A stretch of DNA of 64,000 nucleotides from Rosa chinensis (GCF_002994745.2 NC_037088.1:129001-193000); one strand, 5' to 3'; shown: positions 1 through 11,559, numbered from the stretch's first letter. A program made the numbers and translations. Notes: generated from the sequence alone by a model not told the origin.

Positions 1-905
1 CTCGGGTACTATAATACGAAAAGTATCAGATGAATTACCCCGAAAGGGGAAAGAAATCCTTATAAAATATTAATACCCCAAAGAAGCTCAAGAGGATCGA
101 TGGATTAGGCTTCTATATGGTTTTTAATTAAAGGCTTGTTGTATTAAAGTATATCTCGAAAGCCTAAGTAAGGAATGTAGAACCAAACTCTACATCCTTT
201 ACTTAAAAGACAGTGCAAGTTGTCTAGGATTTGGTTACGCAAAAGAGGACCATGACATAACTTCTGGTAAGACATCTTCACTACACTGAGTGTATTGCTC
301 TGAGCTACTTATTGACTTGATTGTCGGAGAGTATTTGTCCAATACCACATTGGGCCTAGACATTGTTTTACAGGTATTCGCCACCATATACCAGAGACCA
401 GCTGCAAATTGGAGAAGGGTTTCTCAACCTTCAAGCTTGGTGGCTGCAGGTTATCTCGACCACATTGTATACGGAGATAATCGACTCTCACAAATTGGTG
501 CTTTTATAGAGAGAACTTCTGTAACTTCTGGCTACCATACCGTCATGTGTTCTCTTCCAGAGTGGAGAACAACCTTCATTCTCTAAATAAAACCCTACAA
601 GATTCAAGAAGGACGACTCTCCAAAATTTCATAATCAAGGACTTCCACCGTTAGTTTCAGATGACAAGCCATAAAGTGTTCAGAAGCTACAGATGTATAA
701 CTTCCAACAAAACGAACGGTGCTTCAATAGAAGTTTTAAGCAGGGATGAAACGAAGATTTACCAAAAGACATCAAAGTTGGGCGAAAACAGATTTCACAG
801 TGACTACTCTCTATTGCAGGCTAAACTATATGAGTCTAGTTTCTAACCTAAAATGAATCAAATCAATTGAAGGTGTCTAAAGGGAGATGGGACTTTTGCC
901 ATAAC
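1..905. other. Unassigned AT-rich region
   Basis: No gene is supported here. Short open frames (around 290-586 and 661-846) show no motif or family I recognise and no convincing splice context. A decayed retroelement or untranslated sequence is possible, but nothing visible decides it. Confidence 0.3.
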
Positions 906-1240
906 CACTACAACAAAAGTGGACAAACCACACCATTTTGAATGGTGTCAATTGGCCTAATACACACCTTTGTTTGGTGCAGATGAGCAATAGCCACGGT
1001 TGAGCCACTATTAACTCAATTGTTGCTTTTGATGCCGTGACAATTACTCAAGAAACTCACAATCCAACTTAATAATGGGTTTCCAATTGTGGGTCCCATA
1101 AAGATAGCCAAATCAGATGTGCAATTGGTGACTTCATTCAATTATTATTTTAATAGATACACACCAACTTGAACAAAGGTGACAATCAATATTTTAACCA
1201 AAAAAAAATATGAAAATTTATAATTAAGATCAATTGTTTT
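906..1240 (+). mobile_element. Possible CACTA transposon end fragment
   Basis: CACTACAACAAAA at 906-918 fits the CACTA superfamily terminus. The next 300 bases carry short motifs around AATGGTGTCAATTGG and GCAATTGGTGAC that could be subterminal repeats. I found no matching inverted end and no 3-bp duplication, so this would be a broken element or a chance match. Confidence 0.35.
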
Positions 1241-1548
1241 TTGTCAACGATCACTCTTGTGGCCAAAAAGTAAAATCCAAGGCAGCCTTCGTAAATCATA
1301 ACAGATTAACAGCCATTATTTCATTCTGGGTGCCCTTCGTTCCATCCTGGGTAGCCTTCTAACACTATGAATTTATGTCTCTTGGCGAACTTCTCTGATC
1401 ACCTGATGAAAGATCAAAACTCACTGTCAGAGAAAGCGCAACTTGGGAAAATTAATTGGAAAAAATATCATCAGCTGCGTGCCAATTATAAAAAATGAAG
1501 AAAAAAAAATAAGACTGTATAAATTAATTCGAATGAAATACTAGGAAC

Positions 1549-2799
1549 TAGGGGTCATCATGGGCCGGGCTAGGGCCGGCCCTACCCTAAATTTTAGGGC
1601 TTAGGGTCGAGCTGGGCCGGGCCTAGTCAAAGTCAACAAAATTTAGGGCCGAGTAGGGTCGGGCCGGGGCTTAAATAAGCTAACCCTTATCCACCCGAAA
1701 GGCCCGAGCTACTAGGGCCGAAAGGGCCGGCCTTCCTAATAGGGCCAAATATGGCCGAAATGGGCCTAAAAATGCCTTAATTTGTTTAACAAAAAGAAAT
1801 ATATTACTTTTATTTTTTATCTCAAAATGTGGCTCAATGGTTATATATGTAATACAAGACTCATTATTTTTTGTTGATCATATTTAATATAAATATATAT
1901 ATTGGAATTAACTTATAAGTTATAACATTTATAAATATTAGTTAAGATGGTTATATTCAATTAACTATCTGTACATGCATGTACATTTGCAAGCATAATT
2001 AGCTATAATGGACCACGCTCATTGTACCGCCAAAGGTACTAACTCCAACCAAAAGAATGACATGCAGACACACCGCCAGACGGGCTACAGCCTCAACGTC
2101 GGACCACCTCCAGATCGCCGCCGACGCGCCGCGTCAAGATGGCGTCAGAAGCTTCTGAAACTGAGAACTGAAGCACAGCGATCCCACATCGAAAACTAGG
2201 GGAAGATCAACCTCTTCCTCACCTATAAAAGGTTCACTCCTCTCTCCTCATTAAATACGCATTCAATACTTAGCTACTGTTACCGTGTCAACATAAATAT
2301 ATATTGACTAACTTAGGCATCGGAGAGTTGAAGACCGCCCGGCGCGGTCTCCCTCTGACGCCCATTATATTTCACTTGACAGGTAACGGGAACCTCGAGA
2401 ACAACAAGTAAAGATCCGCCCACCGGATTAGCGTTAGCTAAGGTCCAGCTACCACTGGACTTTTAGACATCAACACTATCTCTCTAAATCTCCCAAAATT
2501 AATTGTAAATAAAGCTAGGAAATCAATTACAAAAAATAGATAAGTTGTATGTTATAGACTAAAGAGAAACATATTTAAAAAATACAAAAAATAGAAAATT
2601 ATTAGGGCTTCATTGGGCGGGCTTAAAGGGCCGGGCCGGGCTTGGCCCTAACGGACTCAAATGGGTAGGGTCGTAGGGTAGGGTCGGGTTTCATTTGCAT
2701 GACCCTTACCCTACCCTATTTGAGAAAGGGTAGGGCCGACCCGCCCTAATGCAAGGGTTCGGTAGGGCTTAGGGCCGAAGGGCTAAATGATGAGGCCTA
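1549..2799. mobile_element. Non-autonomous hAT element (contains a nested solo LTR)
   Basis: The element is flanked by a perfect 8-bp duplication, CTAGGAAC (1541-1548 and 2800-2807), the hallmark length for hAT. The ends are inverted: TAGGGGTCATCATGGG on the left and, on the complement of the right end, TAGGCCTCATCATTTAG. Subterminal DNA is rich in GGGCCGGGCC-type motifs, common in plant hAT derivatives. No transposase is present. The central part is a later solo LTR at 1970-2475; without it and its duplication the hAT would be about 740 bp. Confidence 0.85.
1970..2475 (-). mobile_element. Solo LTR of a Tat-lineage Ty3/gypsy family
   Basis: A 506-bp TG...CA unit is flanked by the perfect 5-bp duplication CTATC (1965-1969 and 2476-2480). 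Read on the minus strand it matches the two LTRs of the complete element at 21350-28962: shared blocks include the TGTACATG inverted end, the AATTAGCTATAATGG segment, the CCTATAAAAGG promoter-like box and the GCATCGGAGAGTTGAAGACCG segment. It has several indels relative to them, so it is an older copy. A solo LTR implies recombination between the two LTRs of a once complete insertion in the hAT. Confidence 0.85.
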
Positions 2800-2807
2800 C
2801 TAGGAAC

Positions 2808-4314
2808 AAAAGGATATATCCTACAGATTGAATATAAGAAATAGATTCCAATTGTACCAACAAAGCCAGCAAAAAAGTTACACTAAGAATGATGGACACA
2901 AGTAGTAGTCCATAGTTTTGATTACTTACAAATGTGACAGATTTACAAGTTTCCTTTAGTATTTTTCCTGTATGGACAACTCTTTTTATCTAAAAGTAGC
3001 CATGCAAACATATCATCTAATAGGGATCAAACATTACCATTTTTCTTTCATCACAAAGTTATAGAATAAAAGAAAAACAGAATTACTAACTCCATCAATC
3101 ACATCATCATGTACCAGGATAAAGAAATTACTTGTGGAAGTATTATGTGGCTCCTCTTACTGAGTGAAGTAAAATATGTGCAACATGCCTATGCTCTGTT
3201 GTCAGAAACAGTTACAACTTAATTACAAAGTGAAATAAGATATCATGAAAGGAACAAGGGGATTTAAATTAATTAACCACCAATTATCATCTAGATAACT
3301 GAATAAGTTACAAATTACAAGATCATGTTTGAAACATCTCTAGCTTGGGTTCACCTAGCATTATTCTTCATCTTATCCTAACATGCTTATCAAAATCATA
3401 AAAGTACCAATGAAAAGGAAGAGAATCAGCAACTCCTCATTGAATGAACAGTAATTACATTATCTTTAGGATGCATTCAAAATTTTGATGGAACTCGATC
3501 CAAGTGAAATACTACAACACTCAAAACACATATTGCAAGCTATATATGTACACTAAAAAGCTCAATAGAAATCGTAAAATTGAAAGAAAAAAAAGAAAAG
3601 AAAAAAAAAAGGAAAAAAGAAAAAGTATTAATACCGTTTATGACAGCAACACTAACCAGGTGCGCGCACATCCCCAACATCTGCAGCAAGTTTAAGATAT
3701 TATATCAGAAACCAACATCCTAAAAAATTATTTCAGGTTTTGGCAGCTGAGAATTCCGGGGAAACATAGAAATAAAGGTTCAGTAAAAGTTCTAGAAATG
3801 ATTTAGACTTTACATGGTATCACAATTCCGGTTGCTTCTATATTTATTATTGTAGTATGTAATCAAATAGCTTTTAGTTACTTAGTCACTAATTTTTGAA
3901 TAACCGAACAAGAAATTGGTAATGTCATTCTGAAAGCCATTTTGGTAACCCCGTCACCTCAGCAGCTGTTGATCCCTTAGGATTCAATATACATATAGAG
4001 ATAAGACGAACATAAGGCAAATTAGGTAGATCTCAGCTTCAATTTGTGGAATCATGGGGGATCGATTGATTTGCAAAGCTAATATGAGAGTAGAATAGTC
4101 AAAAGTGCGCAATGGAGAAGATGACTATGAAGCTCGGAGACTCAAGCTCGATTTGTGAAATCTCAATTGCAGAGAAGAGAGCTATGGGAAGAAGACGACT
4201 CTTTTTTTTTTTTTTTTTCTTTTTATCTAATTTGAGGATATCTTTGACTTGAGGGGTTAAAATAGGGACCAAATTAGAGGTAGAAGGAGTAATTTAATAT
4301 GAACTTTAAAAATA
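2808..4314. other. Intergenic region without a supported gene
   Basis: AT-rich DNA with A-rich (3586-3625) and T-rich (4201-4219) runs. On the minus strand, the stretch near 3664-3690 has an acceptor-like CTGCAG followed by a short ATG-led segment and a donor-like GTTAGT, so it could be a small exon. With no recognisable protein this stays speculative. Confidence 0.25.
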
Positions 4315-4621
4315 GGATTAAATACTGCTTACTACCCTGCACTTTTAAGGTTTTATCAATTCAGTCCCTCGATTTCTAATTTCATCAAAAAAGTCTTTGC
4401 ACTCTCAATTCTCACCTAACAGGTCCACTCCGTCAATATGCTGTCAAATTTTGGTGTTAACTCGCTGATGTGGGAAGGGGATATCTGGGTAATTTAACAC
4501 CTAAATTTGACGGAGTATTGTGTGAGAATTGATAGTGCAAGGATTTTTCTGATGAAATCAGAAGCTGAGGGATTGAACTAATGAAACCATGAAAGTACAG
4601 GGTAGTAAGCAGTATTTAGTC
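4315..4621. mobile_element. MITE-like element with about 100-bp terminal inverted repeats
   Basis: The two halves are near-complementary. The left arm begins GGATTAAATACTGCTTACTA and the complement of the right arm begins GACTAAATACTGCTTACTA; both continue through a TTTCATCA-containing block to TCAATTCTCAC. Total length is about 307 bp with a short loop and no coding capacity. Long inverted repeats fit a Mutator-type MITE; I could not settle an exact target duplication. Confidence 0.7.
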
Positions 4622-4934
4622 TATATAAGCTAATTTTGGATAATACATAACTTTAACCTAATTTAACATTTAGTCAGTCAAAATGAACATTTTATATTAT
4701 TTTTTTTTTTTTTATCAAATCAACGACTCATATACAATAACTAATCTATTGTAAGTCAATCTCACGATCTCCCATTTACGAATAAGAGACGTATGTCTGT
4801 AGATCAAATAATACTAGGCTAACGGGCAATATTGTTGGAAAAAGAATGACAAAACTTATTTTATTTTTGATTGACCTACTTCAAAGAGTGCTAGTCCTTC
4901 TCTTCTCTGTGTATACATAAACTAGGAAAAAAGA
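4622..4934. other. AT-rich spacer
   Basis: I see only a T-run (4701-4713) and unremarkable AT-rich DNA between the MITE-like repeat and the Mutator-like element. No gene or element is supported. Confidence 0.4.
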
Positions 4935-5140
4935 GGGGAGGGGGGGGAGTGAAATTTGCACCCCCAAAATTACAAACCACACCCCATTTTATTTTTTTAA
5001 TAATATTTCATCCCAAGTCTTTTTGCACTTCCCAAAATACCCTCAAAAGTCAGATTTTCTTTTTCTTCGTTTTTGGGTCTGTTGACTCTGTTCTTCCCTT
5101 TCTCTATCCTCTCTCTCTCCGACGAAATCCTCTGAGATTA

Positions 5141-5141
5141 A

Positions 5142-5209
<68 letters not shown>
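5141..5209 (+). repeat. (CT)n microsatellite
   Basis: A nearly pure CT run of about 70 bases, just upstream of an ATG-led open segment at 5247. CT-rich leaders are common in plant 5' untranslated regions, which fits a captured 5' gene end. Confidence 0.95.
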
Positions 5210-5211
<2 letters not shown>

Positions 5212-5520
5212 GCGAATACTCCCTCTTTCCACCATCACGTCGGCGAATGGAACTGGAATTGAATCTCCGACGCGCGACGTCGATTGGTAAGCCCTATTCA
5301 GTCCTACGACAACCTCACACCCAAATCGATCGACCTCTTCTCTGCCTCTTACCTCTCAATCCACTCTCAGACCAACGACCTCCTCACCTTCCTCGAGTCC
5401 ACTCTCGAACCTGACTCCATCTTCACCATCGAAATCGCCAGCGACTACAATAACTGGAAATCCCGCTGCTTTGGCCGCATCTAGTTCACCACCCTAGCCC
5501 ACAAAGCCAGAGCTCACAGC

Positions 5521-6639
5521 TAGGGGTCGTCAACGGGCCCGGCCCGGCCCGGCCCATTCATAGCGGGCCGGGCAGGGCCGGGCTTTATTAAAAATCAAAG
5601 GATCCAAGCCCGTCCATATAAAGCGGGCCTTGCGGGCTTTTTCGGGCCGGACCGGGCTTGGCCTTGCGGGCTTTTTTGGGCCGGGCCTTGCGGACTTTAT
5701 TTATAAATAAATATTTAAAGACACAAGTATTTTTTTTTTAATCAAGCTTTGGAAATTCAATGGATAATGATCAAATACAACCAAAGATAATAGATTTATA
5801 TAACTATATTGTACCAAAAAAATCTATATTTATATATAGATACTAATTTATTGATAAATAAATTTTTAAAGACACTAATTTTTTATAAATCTATATTTAT
5901 ACATCATACACTCCAAAGAGCTACATATAGCAATTCAAAGAAAATGAGAAACCGACCGTTGGATGAGTTTATTACAATAAATTATGAGTGTGGTAAAAAA
6001 TTTAGCCAATTTCACCATATTTTCGAATCCGATCGGATTGGTCAACCGCAGTCACTTATATGTTTTATTGGTTGACCGATTGCGTGGCAACCGCGAAACG
6101 TGCTTATTTTTTCACATCATGTTTGTATATATTGAATCGATGGATGTGCGTGGACATAAGATAAAAGAAATTAATTTTAATTACAAACACATTGGACTAT
6201 ACCAATTTTATTCCTAAAGTTGTATGACTTATACAATGCATTTAAATTGTTTAAGTTCATTATAAAGCAACCATGAAGTGGAAAATGAATTCGGAGAAAC
6301 AAACCGCTCGATAGAGAGATTGTAATGTTTTATGGTGGTTGTAGAAAATCCAGCCAATTTGGTTCTCGTTTCGAATTCGATCAACTAGGTCAAACGTAGT
6401 TACTCTTATAAACCTATATTTATATATCATACACTCCAAAGAGCAACCCCTATTAATTCAAAGAAAATGGAAAAACCGACCGTTGGATGAGTTTATTACA
6501 ATAAATTATGAGTGTGGGAACAAATTTAGTCAATTTCACTATATTTTCGAATCCAATCGGATTGGTCAACCGATATGTAGAATATATATATATATATATG
6601 CACATTAGCACATATTTTATATAGAAGTATAAGAACTTC

Positions 6640-6720
<81 letters not shown>

Positions 6721-7271
6721 AACACACACACAAATATATATCTATATGTGTGTGTATATATATATATATTTATAAACACACACACACACACATATATATA
6801 TATATCTATATCTATATATATGTGTGTGTTATATGTATATATATATATAACACATATATATAAACACACACACACACAGATATATATATATATATATATA
6901 TCTATATCTATATATGTGTGTGTTATATGTATGTATATATATATAACACATATATAAACACACACACAAATATATATCTATGTGTGTGTATATATATATA
7001 TATATATTTATAAACACACACATATCTACATATATATATATATATATATATATATAAACACACACACACATATAATATATATATATATATATATATAAAA
7101 TATTTTACGGGCTTTTACGGGCCTGGCCTGGCCGGGTTTTTGCGGGCTTTTTGCGGGCCGGCCCACTACCCACCGAGGCGGGCTTTTGCGGGCTTTTACG
7201 GGCTTTTTAACGGGCCGGGCCGGCGGGCCTTTATTGGCCCACTTGATCCGCGGGCTTTTTGATGAGGCCTA
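5521..7271. mobile_element. Non-autonomous hAT element with an internal microsatellite block
   Basis: A perfect 8-bp duplication, CTCACAGC (5513-5520 and 7272-7279), flanks a unit beginning TAGGGGTCGTCAACGGG and ending in TTGATGAGGCCTA, the inverted counterpart TAGGCCTCATCAA. Both ends carry long GGGCC-rich stretches. The ends closely match those of 1549-2799, so both belong to one family. There is no transposase. The interior includes duplicated segments (around 5890-6060 and 6420-6560 share a GACCGTTGGATGAGTTTATT block) and a dinucleotide-repeat cluster. Confidence 0.85.
6575..7098. repeat. Compound (AT)n/(AC)n/(GT)n microsatellite cluster
   Basis: More than 500 bases of interspersed AT, AC and GT dinucleotide runs, with blocks such as TATATCTATATCTATATA recurring in both orientations. 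The Tyr/Ile/Cys-rich open frames on both strands are by-products of the repeat. Confidence 0.95.
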
Positions 7272-8191
7272 CTCACAGCTAGTCGGCGCAGAAGACCAAA
7301 TTACTCCCCTTAATTTTTTTTTTTTGGTTTTTTGGTTCTGCGTCTCCGTCGTCCCAATTGGTTCACGTAAATGAGATTTGAATCCGATTCTAGGGTTTTG
7401 GTTTTGATGCATGGATGGATTGTGGCTTTTCAATCGATGACTTGGATTCTCAGTTGGAATGGAATTTTATTTTTAATTTTTTCTGAATTTTTTTTGTTTT
7501 GGGTTTTTATTAATTTTTTTTTGTTTTGGTTAGATCGATCCCTGTGGAGGCTATGTGCTGGTTTGTTTGGTTAAATTAGTCCCAGAGAAGAATCTGTACT
7601 GTCTGGGCAATAGTAATTGGTGCTAAAAAATGGATTTGGTAGCTAGTTGCAAGGTATTTGGTTGGATTTTTGCAATTCGATTACTTTTTTTTTTTATGCT
7701 TAATTGCTTATTGTTCTAGTTGCTGCTCAAATTTGCTGCAAAAAATGTTCGGTTGGTGTTGAATTGTTGTACAATATATGATTAGGTGGATGCTCATTTT
7801 GTAGAGGATGAGCTTGTGGTACATGAGCGTTCTGGAGTTGTGGGAGGGCCTCCGGGCTTGGGTCATGCCCAAGAAGCCGCAAGTCGAGTTTTGGGTCCGG
7901 CGGGTCGAGTTAATGCTCTGCTTTTGAAGGTTGATTTTTCTTTTTTGTTCTTACGGTTTGAGTTTCTTACTTAAAGTTACTGAAATTGGAAGAAAAGTTA
8001 TTGTATAGCAATGAGCAATCTGCTATTCGATTTGGGATTTTGGATTGTAATCTCCTCCCGAGTCCTGACTTTGTACTTGGATTTTGTTTTCGATTTTGCG
8101 GTTGGATAATTGGGTCTTGTTTTCAATTTTGCAGTTGAATAATTGGAACTTTGTACTCTCTGAAAGCCCGGCATTTTGAAGAAGAAGAGAG

Positions 8192-9361
8192 CAGGGCTGG
8201 GCACGGGCCGGGTGCAACTAAAACTTTGCTGGGCCCGGAACCGGCCCGTTTTTTACGGTTCAGGCCCAAAACCCGCTTTGCAACCATCAGGGACCGGCCC
8301 GGGACCGGCCCGTTCCATTTCGGGCCGGGCTTCCGGGTTTTCGGGCCCAAATGCATATTTTCTATATATTTTCAGATTTCAACATATTCCAAGTTCAAAT
8401 ACAAATTCCTTTTTATTTCCGTTTTATTTCCTTTTTCTGGGCTTTAAGCCTTTAATGCCTCCATAAACAGAAAAAAGAGAGGAAAAAAAAAAAGAAGATC
8501 AGTAACTTGCTAATTCTCAAATAACTTAACAACGTAACAAATTAAAACAAGAACACCATGTTCATCTAGTAATCAACCAACAACATAACTAATCAAATCT
8601 GATCTTTACAACAAAAAAGAAAAATCAAATCAATTTATATTAATTGATCCAAGCAAAGGACCAGAAATCAGCCGAGTCATGGAGATCAAATTACGCAAAT
8701 TGACGAAACCATCACTGACATCCTTCAACCCGACTTTTCCACGGAGGTAGAGCGGAGTAGCGGACTGCGCTTCCACGGCGGGCAGGAGAGGAAGAGCGGA
8801 TCGTGGGATCCATGGAAGGGGATGATCTAGTTGGAGAGAGAAAGAGGTTCTGAAAATCTGAGCGGGCCAAAGCGAAAGGTAGGGGACGAGTGAAGACGGG
8901 GCGATGAGATCGGTGAGATGGTGGCCTTGAGGAAGGTTCTGGATTTCAAAGATGAGAAGTTTCAAGAAGAGAGAGAAATGGAGTTCTGGTAACCAAAAGG
9001 AAGAAGAAGAGAGAAATGGAGTTATGCGGCTGACAGAAAAGAGAAGAGAGGAGAGAGAGAGAGTAGGGTTAGGAATTAATATTAGAGAGAATGATTTGGT
9101 GTGGGGAGGTCTACAATATAAAAGTATGAGCCCTATTTTATAGCCAATAATATAGAGACACATGTCTCTTTTTATGTAAAACGGGCCTGACGGGCTTTTT
9201 AATTTCTGAAAGTGCAGGCCCGGGCCCGAACCGTATTTTGAAAGTTAAGGCCCGGCCCGAACCGTTTTGATAATAAAAAAAAATGGGCCCGGACCGTACG
9301 GGTCGGGCCTTGACAGGCCGGTCCGGGTTTACGGGTTTTCGGGCTTAAATGCCCAGCCCTA
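8192..9361. mobile_element. Non-autonomous hAT element
   Basis: A perfect 8-bp duplication, GAAGAGAG (8184-8191 and 9362-9369), flanks a 1,170-bp unit. It starts CAGGGCTGGGCACGGGCC and ends GCCCAGCCCTA, giving the inverted ends CAGGGCTGGGCA and TAGGGCTGGGCA. GC-rich GGGCCGGGCC-type motifs fill both subterminal regions. The interior has no transposase but carries a gene-like segment on the minus strand. This family differs in its ends from the hATs at 1549 and 5521. Confidence 0.85.
8630..8860 (-). pseudogene. Cardiolipin synthase-like exon fragment captured in a hAT
   Basis: The last 35 or so residues of an open frame ending at 8630 read VGLKDVSDGFVNLRN and then LISMTRLISGPLLG. This resembles the segment that opens the CDP-alcohol phosphotransferase domain of plant cardiolipin synthase, from memory of a conserved NxISxxRLxSGP pattern. 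Similarity stops at an intron-like boundary, and none of the catalytic DG...AR...G...D motif is present. It would be a first-exon fragment carried by the hAT. No alignment could be run, so the family call is tentative. Confidence 0.4.
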
Positions 9362-9492
9362 GAAGAGAGAGAGAGACTCAATAAGAAAATCTAACTTTTG
9401 AGGATATTTTGAGAAGTGCAAAAAAACTTAGGATGAAATATTATTAATAAAATAAAATGGGGTGTGATTTGCAATTTTTGCAACCCCCCCCC

Positions 9493-10629
9493 GGGAAAAA
9501 AAATATAAGAGCTTTCCTTTCCTCTAAGTCCCTGACAAAATCATATAGCAATTAGTCTTGAAAGGCGCAATCCGGCTGGCCACGAAATAGCACGAACCTG
9601 ATTACTCTCCTTTTTCCAATTTCATGGCATCTTGACCACAGAATCCGGAGCAGTTTTTGACAGAGCTTTTATTCCTTTGCAGGATTTCATGTGCGAGTGC
9701 AATTTCTCTGGCTTAAACTGCTTCCTGCAATGCCTGCATCAAAAGCTTCAAATTAATTTAGCTGAGTGGACAAATGAATGTGTTCAGTTTGCATCGACCC
9801 AGCTATTGGCTCATGGGTTCTCGTATGTGACGAATTTTGTTTTGAACTCATGATTACATTAATTAGAATCTATTTTAGTTAGTTATATATATATATACCG
9901 AAAATTAATTGGTATCTTTGACATGTGGATCAATCCATGATTAACGAAATAGTAAGAGAAAAGTAGTTTAATGACACATGCATGTCCGTACATTGCGGTG
10001 AGACTGATCGACAATGGAAGAAAGAAAGCAGTAACTGTTTTCTTTTGACCTGACCAAACAAATGTTATCTATTGAGAATTATTTAGAAGAAACAAGGTAA
10101 ACAAATGTTAATCACAATAAGCCAACCAGGCTGAATCTCTGGCTATTAAAAGTGATCCATTAATTCCTTAGAACAAGTGAATCGATGGGACTAGCTAGTG
10201 TCTCGCTATTGACTGAATTATGGGTTCAAGGGGGTGAGTTATTACCGTCGTCAAGTGTAGTTTTTGTATTTTCCATTCAAACAAAGCGATTAAGTACAAG
10301 AATTACATAGAATTTCTCTTGAACATGAATTTTTTTTCTTAAGTACCTCTAACGATAGACATCAAATAGTTAATGATATCGACCATCGGCAACTCATAGA
10401 TGAAAGTAAAGAACAAAAATGTTAATTTAAAATTGATAAATTGCGCCGTTAACACCTATAATAAAGATTACAAGTTTTTTTTTTTTTTTTTGAGAATAGA
10501 TTACAAGAAAATATAAACATGGACCAAAACAAAATTGCATTAACATGCCTATAAAATGTTATCATTATCTAGCTATCTAGCTACCAATTTTAAACTGATT
10601 GTTCATCTATATTCTATTCACATTCAATG
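9493..10629. other. Spacer with one exon-like open segment
   Basis: After an acceptor-like TTTGCAG at about 9682, the frame to a stop at 9853 encodes 56 residues beginning DFMCECNFSGLNCFLQCL. I do not recognise the protein and see no upstream exon, so a relic terminal exon is possible but unproven. The remainder is AT-rich, with T-runs near 10475-10491. Confidence 0.3.
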
Positions 10630-10639
10630 AATCAATACT

Positions 10640-10799
10640 TTTTTTTTTTTTTTTTGAAATGTAAGTTCATTGAAACAATTAACGAGTACACTCGTTTAAA
10701 ATGACATCTCTTAGGTTTGGTCAACACTATGACAAAGAGCTTTACTTGCTAAAATATGAGCTATTTTATTGGCTTCACGGGAAGCATAAACCACCTTGA
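10640..10799 (-). mobile_element. 5'-truncated LINE remnant (RNase H tail)
   Basis: A poly(A) tail appears as a T-run at 10640-10655. Upstream on the minus strand, the sequence encodes VVYASREANKIAHILASKAL followed by a stop, the typical end of the RNase H domain of plant L1-type LINEs. The copy is flanked by the duplication AATCAATACT (10630-10639 and 10800-10809). Only about 160 bp was inserted, a normal outcome of abortive target-primed reverse transcription. Confidence 0.78.
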
Positions 10800-10809
10800 A
10801 ATCAATACT

Positions 10810-11491
10810 CTTATTCACAATAAATAAATAATAATAATAAGAAAAAGAATAAAGAAAACAAATAAAATGTAGTCATTTTTCTTGAGAAATATAATAATAT
10901 TATTATAGTAATATAACAATGTCTCTAAAGTCCATATGACTTTGTGAGAATGTACATGAACAAAACCAACGATCAAATTATAGTAAACTGGGGTGGGAGG
11001 GGGTATTTTATAATTTATACCATAATGATAGGGCATTTTGAATTTGGGCTTGGGTCAGACGGTCAGACACATATACATTAAAAATCTGTTTGAGACTGTT
11101 TCAGAAATATTTTAAAAAGCAGCTTTTCAAATTTAGAGAACACTTTGTACAAGAAAACACTGGACAAATATTTTTGAGTGCTTCTAAAACTCCCCCAAAA
11201 TTCTAATGCACATTGTTAACTTTTTAATTAGTTATATTTATAATTAACTTTTTCGTTAATTCAAAAATACTTTTGGATTTTCGGAAAGAAATTCCTTCCA
11301 AACATGCCATAAATCTGAAAATAAGGGCAAAAAAAACAAACCGAAAAATTATCAAATGGCCACTTACGAGCAATGTGGCCCTCGGATTGGCCTGTAAGTA
11401 GAAGAAGCTGTTTTTTGGTTCCTATCATCGCTTTTGCTGCAAAACAATAAATCAAATCCAGAGAGAATTATCAATCAGCGAGCATTCTGAA

Positions 11492-11523
<32 letters not shown>

Positions 11524-11559
11524 TATTTATTTATTTATTTTCATGAATTTATCATATAG
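10810..11559. other. Downstream flank of the SOSEKI gene
   Basis: AT-rich DNA without a supported gene. A (TA)n run sits at about 11491-11519, followed by TTTA repeats (11519-11540), just 3' of the SOSEKI stop codon. It probably includes that gene's 3' untranslated region, but no polyadenylation signal stands out. Confidence 0.4.

Larger units (their letters stand above)
5247..7973 (+). pseudogene. Captured host gene fragment inside the Mutator-like element
   Basis: I do not recognise the gene. After the CT-rich leader, an ATG at 5247 opens a short segment ending at a donor-like GTAAGC (5287). In another frame, 5284-5484 encodes residues such as YDNLTPKSIDLFSASYLSIH, open for 66 codons, then a stop. 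A second exon-like block at 7785-7929 lies between an acceptor-like AG and a donor-like GTTGAT and encodes 48 residues including VDAHFVEDELVVHERSG. The hAT at 5521-7271 splits the sequence. The exon-like texture is clear, but frames do not join into one protein. Confidence 0.4.
4935..9492. mobile_element. Mutator-like element carrying gene fragments (Pack-MULE type)
   Basis: The segments 4936-5064 and 9378-9492 are inverted copies of each other, about 115-130 bp long. Shared blocks include CACACCCCATTTTATTT, TAATAATATTTCATCC, TTTTTGCACTTC and ACCCTCAAAAGT. Flanks carry an imperfect 9-bp duplication (GGAAAAAAG and GGAAAAAAA), as expected for Mutator. No MURA transposase lies inside; instead there is a gene-like stretch with a TC-rich leader, possible exons and splice sites. 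Two hAT elements (5521-7271, 8192-9361) inserted later, so the original element was about 1.6 kb. Confidence 0.7.

Noticed and set aside
290..586. 98-codon frame considered as a copia polyprotein remnant
   Set aside because: A few residues are suggestive, but no diagnostic RT, RNase H or integrase motif is present.
4949..5290. 113-codon frame with a Leu/Ser repeat
   Set aside because: Its centre is the CT microsatellite, and its start is inside the Mutator-like inverted repeat; it is not a credible protein.
6453..7071. Several Tyr/Ile/Cys-rich open frames on both strands
   Set aside because: They are translations of the AT/AC/GT microsatellite cluster inside a hAT element.
8123..8466. Gly/Pro/Arg-rich frames at the left of the third hAT
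   Set aside because: They come from the GGGCCGGGCC-type subterminal repeats and shift frame freely.
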